This document shows, piece by piece, positions 47,175 to 62,395 of a DNA stretch of 64,000 nt. The stretch is from Sistotremastrum niveocremeum HHB9708. Taxonomy: Eukaryota; Basidiomycota; Agaricomycetes; Sistotremastrales; Sistotremastraceae. The position numbers and the translations under genes are program-made. The notes beneath the pieces are model-generated. The model ran no database searches and was not told where the DNA came from. It saw only the letters and a program-made list of their open reading frames with translations. Positions within the stretch are counted from its first letter, which is position 1. Each line of letters begins with the position of its first letter. The stretch is taken from the NCBI GenBank assembly GCA_001630475.1, contig KV419395.1, forward strand, positions 1,304,342 to 1,368,341, given 5' to 3'.

Positions 47175-48761
47175 ATGAATAGGGGCGGATGGAGCCGGCT
47201 TATGATTCTAGTTCTTCATGCGGGAGCAGGCTTTTATCCACCCTCAGACGAGTCTCGTGTTAAAGCGTCTCTGAAACGGTATGTATATATCCTCTGCGTG
47301 CTGCATTCAACTCATTGCGAAGAATGCAGAGCCTGCATTCATGCGCTGCAAGAGTGCTCACTAGGGAGCGCAGAAGACGTTGTGGCGGGAGCCATTGCTC
47401 ACCTCGAAGATGATGAATCTCTGAATGCTGGTATTGTTTGAGGAACCAGTGCTCTATACGCTCACAATCTCTAACATCTACATAGGCACTGGGTCGAACC
47501 TGACTTATGAGGGCTCTGTAGAATGCGACGCTTCGATTATGACGGGGACTGGAGAATTTGGAGGCGTCGGTGCTGTGAAGGGTATGTCCCTAGTTTTACG
47601 CCAATTACAGTCATGTAAACCTATATTTCAGGAATCAAAAATCCTATTCGATTGGCCCATCAACTTCTTCGAGATTCTCGAGTTCGCGATCCTATTGGAA
47701 GATCTCCACCATTGTACGCTTGCATTGTCTCGTGTCGGGTCACTTCTGGAACGTCTTTCAACAGAACGTTGGTGTCGACTGGAGCCGAGAAATATGCTGC
47801 ATCGTCTTCTGTCACCTTGACCGACGAAACTTCTATGATCACTCCAAAGGCTCGCGAAGTGTGGCAATCTTGGAGGGAAAAGCGTGCGCTAGCACTTGCA
47901 AATGACCAGATCGAAAGCGTCCCTTTTGATAACGTTGATCCCCAAGATACTGTTGGTGCGATTGCCATGTCTTCCGATCTCAGCGTCGCAGCGGGCTCTT
48001 CGAGGTACGAAATAGCTCATAACATATCTACTGTCTCGCTGAATGGCGTATAGCGGGGGAATACTTCTCAAACAATCTGGTCGACTGGGTCCTGTAAGTA
48101 GGCGCCGCTAGGGCGGGTCATATGTACTGAAGAGCACCACAGGCAGCCGTTTTTGGTTCGGCCTGTTGGGCTCAAGATGACGAAGGTTTAGCATTGGCAT
48201 GCAGTGTGTCAGGTTAGAGTTGCACCCATTTACAGATGGAATTCATGAACGTCGTCGACTTTATAGGAAACGGGGAGAAGATCATTCGAGAATCTTTCGC
48301 CCGGGAAATCGGTCGGTCTATTGGCAAACTCGGCGATGGCGATGTGCACGAAACACTAGAACGTCTATTTCAGAACAGTGCGTATTCTGACGACAGCTTG
48401 ACGCCAGACTACATATTTGACAGTTCACTTCAGCGGAGAGGGAGTTGGCATGATTCTGCTTACGAGAGAAACCGAGGACGAGCACACCATCAAACGTTGC
48501 CCTCGTTTTGTCCTTTTGATAAAATTACTGATAACATTGTTCTCTTCAGATCGTCTGTGGTGTGCCTTCACTACGCCATGCATGGCTATAGCATATTGCA
48601 CAAGTGCCTCCCATAAGCCGAAGGTAAGACCTTTTTTTACAGTGGCACAGAAATCTCATTGTCCACGCAAGGCAATGATCTTGCGACAACCCAACAGTGT
48701 GAGATCTGTGTATATTACGTGTATTCCTATACCATTCGAATATAATCAGATTGCGTCATAA
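47175..48761 (+). CDS. Taspase/isoaspartyl-peptidase-like Ntn hydrolase
   Basis: An N-terminal nucleophile hydrolase. It starts MNRGGWSRLMILVLHAGAGF; an inner ATG at 47202 (MILVLHAGAG) is also possible. Segments in frame across introns: DVVAGAIAHLEDDESLNAG, TGSNLTYEGSVECDASIMTG and TGEFGGVGAVKGIKNP. The autocleavage point is expected at Thr in PQDTVGAIAMSSDLSVAAGS, followed by SGGILLKQSGRLGPAAVFGS and ACWAQDDEGLALACSVSG. The late part reads NGEKIIRESFARE, IHFSGEGVGMILLTRETEDE and TTPCMAIAYCTSASHKP. This resembles taspase 1, which cleaves MLL-type substrates in animals. In fungi, substrates are unknown. The last exon (after 48500) and the last intron are the weakest points; the stop is set at 48761. 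Confidence 0.8.
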
Positions 48762-48845
48762 GTAGTTCGTGAACATGCCAGACAACCAGCATCCAGCCCT
48801 AACCACGAACAGCGTGGGCAGAAGCACCAGCATTTACTGCTAATA

Positions 48846-50228
48846 TCATGCTCCAATCGATGTGAAACCATGGCTGGGAGCAGTGGGTATACCTTTATCT
48901 TGCAAATAGTTCAAGAGGCCATAGCCAGGCCCATGTCCAAAATGATGAGTGTGGGTATCCGAATCGGCAAGCGTTCTGAATGAAAGAGATTTCGTCATTG
49001 ATGTGACCGTTGGACCTTGCACGAGACAACCAACCTCGGCGCTGCGCTTGCAGTTGTAGAGACAGTCCGACGGCGATAGATATCAGCGTCTTTGCGTACG
49101 GTGGGTGGAGGAGCCGAAGGTGGCCTTTCCGGGCTGCGGGATCATCATAATCAAGAAGAGAACGACTAGGACATTGCGAAAGCTTACCCGGTTATTGGCA
49201 CCGTTCTGGGTTCGACCCTGGGTAGTTGGGTGAACTGTTGTGTTGGCCGTTGGATGGGTTGATGTGCAGATCGCGAGGCTATGAAATCCTGGAAGGCGGT
49301 GATTCGGACCTGGGCAGGAACCTTGCTGGTGATGGTGACATCGGGGCTGGGGGGTGCAGGAGGTGCGGAAGCTGGTCGAGGCGGTGGAGGAGGGGGTGGA
49401 GATTTTACGGATGAAGCTTCTGTGGCCTCTTCGACTGTGATGGTGGGTAATGGGACATTGGAATGCAGGTCATAGACGTCGCGCTCTCTGCGTTGAGGCG
49501 GAATTTTAGAGGGGTAGGAAGGAGGTGGGAAGTTTCTCGAAGGCAGAGAGCTTTCTCGGGCCTTCCTTCTAGCCTCTCGCTCGAAGCTGTCTCGTAAAGC
49601 CTCGTATTTTTTAATCTGCCAGGCCAGCTGGCTCGCGCGAGGAAAGTTCCCCTGAGAAATGGCCCACTTCCGCTCCTCCTGGAATCTTCGACAGTCTCCA
49701 GCCGCAGCATTCGCCTGTGCTCTGAGAGCTGAGATCTCAGCGGTGTGTCCAGCATACCTGCTGCGAGAGTGCTGTGCCTTGGCCAGAGAAGAAAGATCGG
49801 ACTCTTCCTCGGGGATGACGGCGAGAGGAACGGGGTTGACCATTTGTTCACGGAACTTCTGTCGTTTTCGCAACGACCGCCGCAGATGTCTGTCTTCATC
49901 AGACCAGGATTGTTGTGATTCATTCCATAGCTGAGCACATACGCCTGCCAAAAGGATACCCAGAGCCACACCCAGCAATGTTGTAGCTGAGTTGATCATG
50001 TCTCTCAACACGAAGATGTCAACCATCAATCGCCCTCCCAGTCCAAAAAGTAAACCCGGTGCGAAGGGTGGAGATGCGACCAGAACGTGATACAAGAGTG
50101 CGCCTTGCCACGTCCCGACGAGCAATAGATGGCCTATTTGCTGATCGTCGTTCAGGGAATGGGCTCTGTCGAGGAGTATGCGTAGTCCTAGGCCTGCTAG
50201 CAAGCCAGTTGTGGTCGTGAGGGCCATT
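48846..50228 (-). CDS. Membrane protein with long cytosolic helical tail
   Basis: The start ATG at 50228 gives MALTTTTGLLAGLGLRILLD. Four hydrophobic segments occur in the first 140 residues (LLLVGTWQGALLYHVLVA, PGLLFGLGGRLMVDIFVL, ATTLLGVALGILLAGVCAQL). A cytosolic part follows, with YAGHTAEISALRAQANAAAG and FQEERKWAISQGNFPRASQL, which looks like a DUF1771-type helix. Proline-rich runs (PPPPPPPRPASAPP) come next. Exon 1 ends at 49188 with a gtaagc donor; two later exons add GPERPPSAPPPTVRKDAD and HHFGHGPGYGLLNYLQDKGI, ending at the TGA at 48846. I recognise no named function. Extension beyond 49184 rests on splice signals that keep the frame open. Confidence 0.65.
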
Positions 50229-50468
50229 TTACGCAATTCATGTAAAGGTATTGAAAGGATGTTCTCAAGAGCATAGTCGCGGCCTTGCGGACAACGGGTG
50301 CAGAGCGCGTGTCGGCAAGTCTCCGAGATCAAACTATATGGTGCACGTCGACGTCGAGGATTTCATTTCATACCCCCAGGCGGAGATGCATGTATGGGAC
50401 GACTTGCATAGCTATGGATATACATCGAGCGGAGCATACGACGGAAGAACTACAGGGGAGGTAAAGGA

Positions 50469-51110
50469 CTAGCGCTTACGAAAGTGTAGAAACCCTATCG
50501 TGAACGAGTTCGTGGACACGCGAGGCATGCTCAAGAGGAGAACGAACATGCTGGTGGAGGACATGGCGACCCCAAATGGAGTGAAGACGTACCGATTATC
50601 AGAGACGGAGGCGTAGGGGACTTGGCCAGAGCGGGGCTCATGGTGTTGGGCACCGAAAGGGGCACTGATATCGAAGCACGCTATCATCGTGTACGACGAT
50701 GGCGTCGATAGGAGTTCGGGTCGCGATAAGAGTCCATTGCCACATCAGCGGCGAGTCCCCTGTGTGGCCGAGGAGCGTCCCGGATGAGAGCGATGCGGCC
50801 GCCTGTTATGTTATCGGGTCGTCGAAGATGGCATGCACCCTGGGCTGAGCGAGACGAGGAGGAGACGGTGGAGGTACTGGATCGAAGTGCAGCTACTCGT
50901 GGACGTGAGAGAGCATCGGCGTTGTTGAGGGCTTTCTGAATGCAGCGATGAGCGTTAGAATGTCGAGGATGAGCGGCGCATTTGCGGTCCAGGCATCATT
51001 TGATCCGGCACTCCACACGAGGCGGACCTGACGTCCGACACTGTTCCCGTGCCAATGTTGGTCACCCAATCCATCGTCTGCTCCCTGGCCACCGTCTCAT
51101 AAGAGAGCAT
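50469..51110 (-). CDS. Hypothetical protein, model uncertain
   Basis: Two open, protein-like stretches on the minus strand. The upstream one starts MLSYETVAREQTMDWVTNIG at 51110, may splice at a GTCAGG donor, and continues KALNNADALSRPRVAALRSS and RPDNITGGRIALIRDAPRPH. The second (50687-50469) contains HEPRSGQVPYASVSDNRYVF, TPFGVAMSSTSMFVLLLSMP and SFTIGFLHFRKR, with one hydrophobic helix. I could not join them with a donor of normal phase. So this is either two genes, a gene with an unusual junction, or in part chance. No family is recognised. It fills the space between the membrane protein and CHD1. Confidence 0.35.
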
Positions 51111-51473
51111 GCTGTCGACCACGAGATCGTCCACTTTCCGGGCAAAAAATCGTATTTTGCAGAAATATTAGAAAACGTCGACTCCGACGTCGGCGTTGCT
51201 TGCCGCGACAAGGGACGGACGGCAGGCACTCGCCCGATACGAACAACAGTGCCCCCGTCCTCGCACATTTTTTGGACAGCATATATGCACCGTCTCACGT
51301 GCGATAAGCTCTAATTACTGCTATCGTAGAATAATTTTTTTTGTGTGAAACGACCGAGAATGACATGGCTATTCCATCGCGCAGTATCGGCGCGCTTGGC
51401 CCGTTGGTTGACGTTGTGGCCTGTGTGACGACCGTCGTCGCTATTGCCCGCGTTATCCATCCTTCTCACCACC
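51111..51473 (+). other. Intergenic, probable CHD1 promoter
   Basis: A gap of about 360 bp before the CHD1 ATG at 51474. It contains minus-strand open frames (51062-51298) that would be an alternative N-terminus for the hypothetical gene, but no splice support was seen. A run of T's lies near 51336-51340. Confidence 0.45.
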
Positions 51474-56871
<5,398 letters not shown>

Positions 56872-57069
56872 GAACTCTCTTTGACCGCGCCCTTGTTATT
56901 ATTCTTTTCTTCGCCCATTTCGCTCTTCTTCCATATGTAGCGTCTTTGAAAGCATGCAGGAGTGTCGTTGTAATATGAATACAATAATCATTTTCAACCT
57001 CAGGAACTGTAGATAAGTTACGGCGTTTTCGGTCGCAAGACCCGAGAGCGCTTGACTGCAACTTTCATT

Positions 57070-59009
57070 ATGGCATCCTCATCTGGTGAGTATCGCCTTT
57101 CTGCTTTTCCTGCTCGTCCTAAGTTTAATGTCGAGCTGTCGGAAAGCTTTCGAGGGAAGAATTCCGTCGACAAAAAGATCTGGATGCGGCGCGCAAGGCT
57201 GGAACTGCACCAGCTGAGCTCGACAAGGAGGGGAAGTCCATCAATCCCCATATTCCCCGTACGTGATTCTTTCCCGCTTTCAAGTATAACAGGAGCTTAT
57301 ATCTACTATAGAGTATATCTCGAAGGCCCCTTGGTATCTTGACCAAGGCGGCCCTTCCCTAGCCCATCAACGCCGACCAGACAGCGAACCCGTCTCCACT
57401 CTCGATAATTGGTATGACAGAGGCGCCAGGGCAGGCCCTGCAGCCACGAAATATCGCAAGGGTGCCTGCGAGAACTGTGGTGCTATGACACACAAAAAGA
57501 AGGACTGTCTTGAGCGGCCAAGGAAGAAGGGGGCCAGGTATACTGGGAAAGATATACAGGCCGACGAGGTGATTCAAGAAGTTGCCGCGGGGTACGACGC
57601 CAAACGAGATCGATGGAATGGCTACGACCCAACCGAACATAAGAAAATCACCGAGGAATATGCCGCCATCGAGGCCGCTAGGCAGGCCATGCGCGAGGAG
57701 GAGATCGACAACCAGACAACGACTGACCTCACCGCGGTAAAGAAGATTGCAAAAGCTAAGGGAGGCACAGGAGGTGGAGGTGACGATTTTGGGTCAAGCG
57801 ATGAAGATGATGCAGACGAAGACAAGTACGCGGACGCTGCAGACGCTGTCGGTCAAAAACTTGATGCCAAGACCCGCATCACAGTCAGAAATCTGCGTAT
57901 TCGCGAGGACACCGCAAAATATCTCATCAATCTGGATCCCAGCTCTGCATACTATGATCCCAAAACGAGGTCTATGCGTGATGCGCCGGTCAAGAATGTA
58001 GCACCAGAAGACGTATGTTTCTTTCCTTCTTCACCCGTGTCTTTTCTCACTTCTAATATCAGGCCAAATTTGCCGGTGATAACTTCTTGCGACATACGGG
58101 TGAAGCCATGGACGTCCAGAAGCTACAACTTTTCGCGTGGCAATCCAACAACCGCGGGGCTGACGTCCATCTACACGCTAATCCAACTCAAGGAGAGCTG
58201 TTACATCATGAATTTAGAGAAAAGAAAGAACAGCAAAAAGAAACAACAAAAGTCGGCGTATTGGCCAAATATGGAGGAGAAGAATACCTTGCCGCACCGC
58301 CGAAGGAACTTTTGACTGGCCAGACCGAAGAATATGTCGAATATTCTCGGACTGGCATGGTGATCAAAGGCAAGGAGCGCGTGAAAACGCGTTCGAAATA
58401 TGCGGAAGACAGTATGTCAACCCCCTTTACAGTGACGTCGTACTTACGTTTCTTCTTTACAGTCTACATAAACAACCATACCAGCGTTTGGGGATCATGG
58501 TACAACGCTACAACCGGTCAATGGGGGTATGCGTGCTGTCACTCGGTCATCCACGCCTCGTATTGTGCCGGAAAAGCAGCCATTGAAGCAGCGAAAGCAA
58601 CAAGCGCACAAACCTTGCTGCAACTTCCATCCAGTTCTGATGGACAGCGTACCTCGCAGGAGGAGTCTCAACAGGAGGAGTCAGCTTTATCGCGTAAAAC
58701 ACGGGACGATGCCCTTTCCAAGCGAAGGTTGGGAGAGGGCGAAATGAGTCTGGATGCAAAGGCTTTGAAAGCAGCTGTTCAGGAAGAACGAAAACGTAAA
58801 TCGGATAGTGATGCATTCCAGGATGAGAGAGGCAAGCGTAGTAAGCTGGGAGGTTCGAGTCATGATGTGACGGAGGAGGAGCTCGGTACGTGGCATTCTG
58901 ATTTTCGAAATAGCCCTCGCTGAACTCATGTGCAGAGGCATATCGTATGAGTCGGAATGCTGGAATGGAAGACCCAATGTACAACTACAAAGATCCAGAG
59001 GATACATAG
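57070..59009 (+). CDS. SLU7: Pre-mRNA splicing factor SLU7
   Basis: Second-step spliceosome factor for 3' splice-site choice. It starts [20 protein letters not shown], with the first intron after codon 5 (GTGAGT) and the acceptor at cgag (57135), which restores the [20 protein letters not shown] of the family. Then [20 protein letters not shown] and the CCHC zinc knuckle [14 protein letters not shown]. Further: [15 protein letters not shown], the acidic [78 protein letters not shown] and [18 protein letters not shown]. It ends [20 protein letters not shown]. The order matches Slu7 throughout. No break seen. Confidence 0.95.
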
Positions 59010-59267
59010 CATTCCAGGGTCTTTGATTTCTTGTATCTGAACGTATAATATTTCTGAGCACTCTACCTTCTGTACAATATGTATACGTTCTCGTTTGTAC
59101 CTTTTACAGCATGGATTTTGCTTCCGGCAACGCCGAAGTGCCGTGGGCGGCAAATCGTCGCTGCGAATTTATGACGGTGGGACTGCAAGATCGACACCGT
59201 ATGGTACAACTCTCATGGGCAATCTTAAGCCCATTCGAGAGCGTTAAACGGTTCTTTGCCTTCCGCA

Positions 59268-62190
59268 ATGTCCAGGTCTTTGTTCATTCGTCAATTTGCA
59301 GCGCTGACATGGAAGAATTGGATAGTGTTGTCAAAACACCCATTTGTATGTACTTTTGGAGCCCAAGTTAGAACTCGTCTGACCTGTCTGCAGCTTAACA
59401 TTCTGCGATGTTTTATTATGCCAGTGGCTTATGGATTGTTTCTGGGCGTCGCCCAGCTGTTTCTGACGAAGCCTAACGACGTAGGTCTCAACCCTTAGTT
59501 TTATCGCGGCTACAAATTAAACACCAGTAGCTCGGAATAGGGTCTCCTATCTCTACCTATTCACTGGCTAGCCAGTTTGATGGATCAACCAAACTAGTCT
59601 GGGCTGATAACACAAATGGAACAGGCTTCCCGAAACCGAATGATATCATGGCCCATATCAGCAGTGGATTGAATACGCGTCAACTGGCTGCAATTCGTCA
59701 AGTTTCATCACCAGACGACATACCACCTACATGTCCTCAGAACTTCAATCTGTTTTCCGAGTGCTACGCGGCCGTTGCATTCAACTCTATGCCCAGCAGT
59801 GCCAACGGTTCAACGCCGCTCAATTATACAATCAGATCGGATGCGGGCCTATTCTTCATCGATGTGCAAGGACACAGGAGTGATTTCGAGAAGCGAGTGT
59901 TACCTCTTCAATGGGCCGTTGACTCTGTAAGATTCCTGTTAAGCTTGGCTCAAATATGCCCAACTTTTACTGCGCAGGCCATCATTGAATTGAGAACTGG
60001 TGTCAAGATACCCCCGCCGCAGGAATGGCCCTTTACTCGAGAAACCAATGCGGAACAGGCGTTGAAGACACGACTCAGTATGTTCTCTTGGATCCACTCT
60101 GGGTTGCTTGGCTTACAGAGGGCGTTCGCCCAGGTTTCATCAGAGGCCTTCGACAACTGTTAGTTCTTGCCCTGTTTATTCTTTTCTTGGGTATTGTCTA
60201 CCAGCTACCTGGATCCTTCATGGGAGAACGCGCAAGCCTTGTAACTAGTCATATGCAAGCCATGGGTGTCTTAGAGACTGCAAGAATCATGTGAGTCTAC
60301 TTCTTCATGGGAACAATCCTGTCACTCTTACCCTCATCACTTCAAGATCGTGGCACGTTAGCATATCCCTAGCTTATCTGCCTGCATGGGTTATTGTGGG
60401 AATCATTTGGCATTTTCGAATATTCAGCGGGACATCCCTTGGTCTCGTGGTCATTATTCACATACTTCTAGGGTAAAGCCTTGCGATAGTGCTAAACTAT
60501 TTTCTGATGTCATGTTAGATTGTCACTTGCTTCGTACTCGATGTTTCTGGGTGTCTGGTTCTCCCATTCTCCGCAACTCGCGGCAGTCTCATCTACATTT
60601 TTCACTATCATGCTGGCGGTCTTGGCTTTGGTTCTCAGCCATATCACCGCTGGTGCCAGCGTGGTTTTTACGCTCATCTTTCCTCCTTCTTTTTACATCT
60701 TCGTGATACGGGCTCTCTGCGGTTGGGAACTTGCGTTGAATGGAACTCACATCACCAGAGGAGATCCCGATAACGGACTCATTATTCTCCCTTTGATTGT
60801 TGTTGCTATCGTAAGCATGCTTCATTTTTCTGTGTACATATGTGCACTGACGATGTCTACGTTCAGATCAACATTTTTATGTGGCCCACGCTTACGGCCT
60901 GGATAGAGCATATGCTTTACGATGCACGCAACCCTCGTGCTTCAGGTCGTGCCGACTCCTGGAAATTCTGGCGCCGTACGACCCCGGTAGCTATGAACGA
61001 GACGCAACACGCAGATTCTGCCATCTCAATCCGCGAGCTTGGTAAAGACTTTCCTCAAGGGATCTTCAGAAATCGGAGCGTGATAGCTATCGGGGAACTT
61101 AGTCTGGAAATACCACGTAATGGCATATATGTCATCCTAGGTTCTAACGGGCAAGTTTTCTCCATAGTAGCAACTCATTATTTTTGTGAACGATTTCCAC
61201 AGGGCCGGAAAGTCAACCTGCCTCTCTATCATTGGCGGACTTCTGGGTAGGACACGTGGATCCATTACGTTCAACAGAACACACGCTTCGCCGAATGATA
61301 GCCACAGACCCCGCCATGGTGTCCTTGGCCTCGTGCCACAGAAAAACGTACTTTTCCCGGAATTAACCTGTTACCAGACTCTTTCCTTGTGGAGTTCCAT
61401 TAAACGACCAGTTGGTGCCAAACAAGAAGACCTAAAAATGTTGCTGGAAGACTGCGATCTCAAAGCCAAAATCTATTCCAATGCCGAGACACTCAGCGGA
61501 GGGCAGAAGAGAAAACTGCAGTTGGCTGTTGGGATGGTGGGAGGCTCCGAAAGTGAGTCCAAGGTTTGCACTTGCAGAGGAGAATTTTCTCACTTTTTCG
61601 CAGTTCTTTTGGTCGACGAGGTTGGTCCCTTTTCCTGTCATGCTACGAATATTGACATCATTATGGATGAAATAGTGTACTTCTGGTGTTGACCCCCTTA
61701 GTAGACGTGCCCTTTGGAAGACGCTTACGTCTGTGAAGCATGATAGGACCATTGTATTCACCACTCATGTTCGTCGTTCATCCAATGAACGATCCCATAT
61801 TGACCCTCCGCCTAGTTCCTGGATGAGGCAGATTTGCTCGGCGACAACGTGGCAATTCTGACTGCTCCTGGGAAATTGGTAGCCCATGGGACCCCTGTGG
61901 AACTAAAAACTCGACTAGGCCCTGGATATATAATCCATGTGCACTTCCAGTCTGCCGCCGAAAGCAAGTCCAACGAATTAGTAGACGAACGCGCGGGCAC
62001 TTTACTGGGACTAATCAAGCAACATACCCCATTGGCCGTAAGGAACGATGCTACCACGGAGGTTATATCGTATCAGCTACACTGCAAAGATGTCGCATCA
62101 ATTGGAAATGCCCTGGAAACCGTTGAAGCACACAAGTCCAGCCTCGGATTTTACAAGGCAATCTTCAGTTGCTGGTTTCAACTATATTAA
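59268..62190 (+). CDS. ABCA-type ABC transporter, 3' end lost to a retrotransposon
   Basis: Lipid-flippase-like ABC-A transporter half. It starts MSRSLFIRQFAALTWKNWIV. TMD segments include LRCFIMPVAYGLFLGVAQLF, LLVLALFILFLGIVYQLPGS, SISLAYLPAWVIVGIIWHFR, and LAVLALVLSHITAGASVVFT. The NBD follows: Walker A GSNGAGKSTC, Q-loop LVPQKNVLFPELTCYQTLSL, signature LSGGQKRKLQLAVGM, Walker B VLLVDECTSGVDPLSRRALW, and switch His TIVFTTHFLDEADLL. The second TMD-NBD half of an ABCA protein is missing. After KSSLGF the frame runs into repeats and stops at 62190 (FYKAIFSCWFQLY), right where copia LTR sequence begins. So the product is truncated, or a cell may use a fusion; the other half may lie beyond the element. 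Walker A spans a GC-AG intron (61152-61203). Confidence 0.85.
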
Positions 62191-62219
62191 GGAATGTCTA
62201 AATACCTTTTACAAGGCAA
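62149..62219 (+). repeat. 13-nt direct repeat TTTTACAAGGCAA, two copies
   Basis: Copies at 62149-62161 and 62207-62219, 58 bp apart. The first is the end of the ABC coding region; the second lies inside the LTR-adjacent zone. It could be a trace of target duplication or of nested insertion. Confidence 0.85.
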
Positions 62220-62292
62220 CTAGAGACTATTAGCAAGGAGCGACGATACTAAGATAAACGAATGACTTACTCTTCAGTTGCTGGTTTCAACT
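62162..62292 (+). repeat. 22-nt direct repeat, two copies with hairpin
   Basis: A 22-nt sequence beginning TCTTCAGTTGCTGG occurs at 62162-62183 and again at 62271-62292, spaced 109 bp. The second copy is extended to CAACTGAAG, making a 9-bp stem (CTTCAGTTG / CAACTGAAG) with a 7-nt loop. The first copy forms only a partial stem. It overlaps the presumed left end of the LTR. Confidence 0.85.
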
Positions 62293-62388
62293 GAAGAGCG
62301 TAGGCGCGAGGGCGCGGAGTATTAACTACTTAAGTCCGTTAAGTCCGAACACTATATACGAATTGTAATCTAAGCTTGAATTCCAACA
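62170..62388 (-). repeat. Copia LTR (3' LTR in element orientation)
   Basis: The right end is firm. After the pol stop and a polypurine tract (complement CTCCCCCTCA at 62389-62398), the LTR starts with TGTTGG on the minus strand at 62388. The other end should show an imperfect inverted repeat of TGTTGGAATTCAAG. TGCTGGTTTCAAC at 62170 or at 62279 fits, giving 219 or 110 bp. I prefer 62170, but the boundary is not fixed. The partner LTR lies beyond the window. Confidence 0.6.
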
Positions 62389-62395
62389 CTCCCCC

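Noticed and set aside
41045-50228. A secondary-metabolite or transporter gene cluster around the MFS gene
   Set aside because: Neighbours are SAM decarboxylase, FAM210, RPEL and taspase, which are housekeeping genes; no backbone enzyme or cluster regulator is seen.
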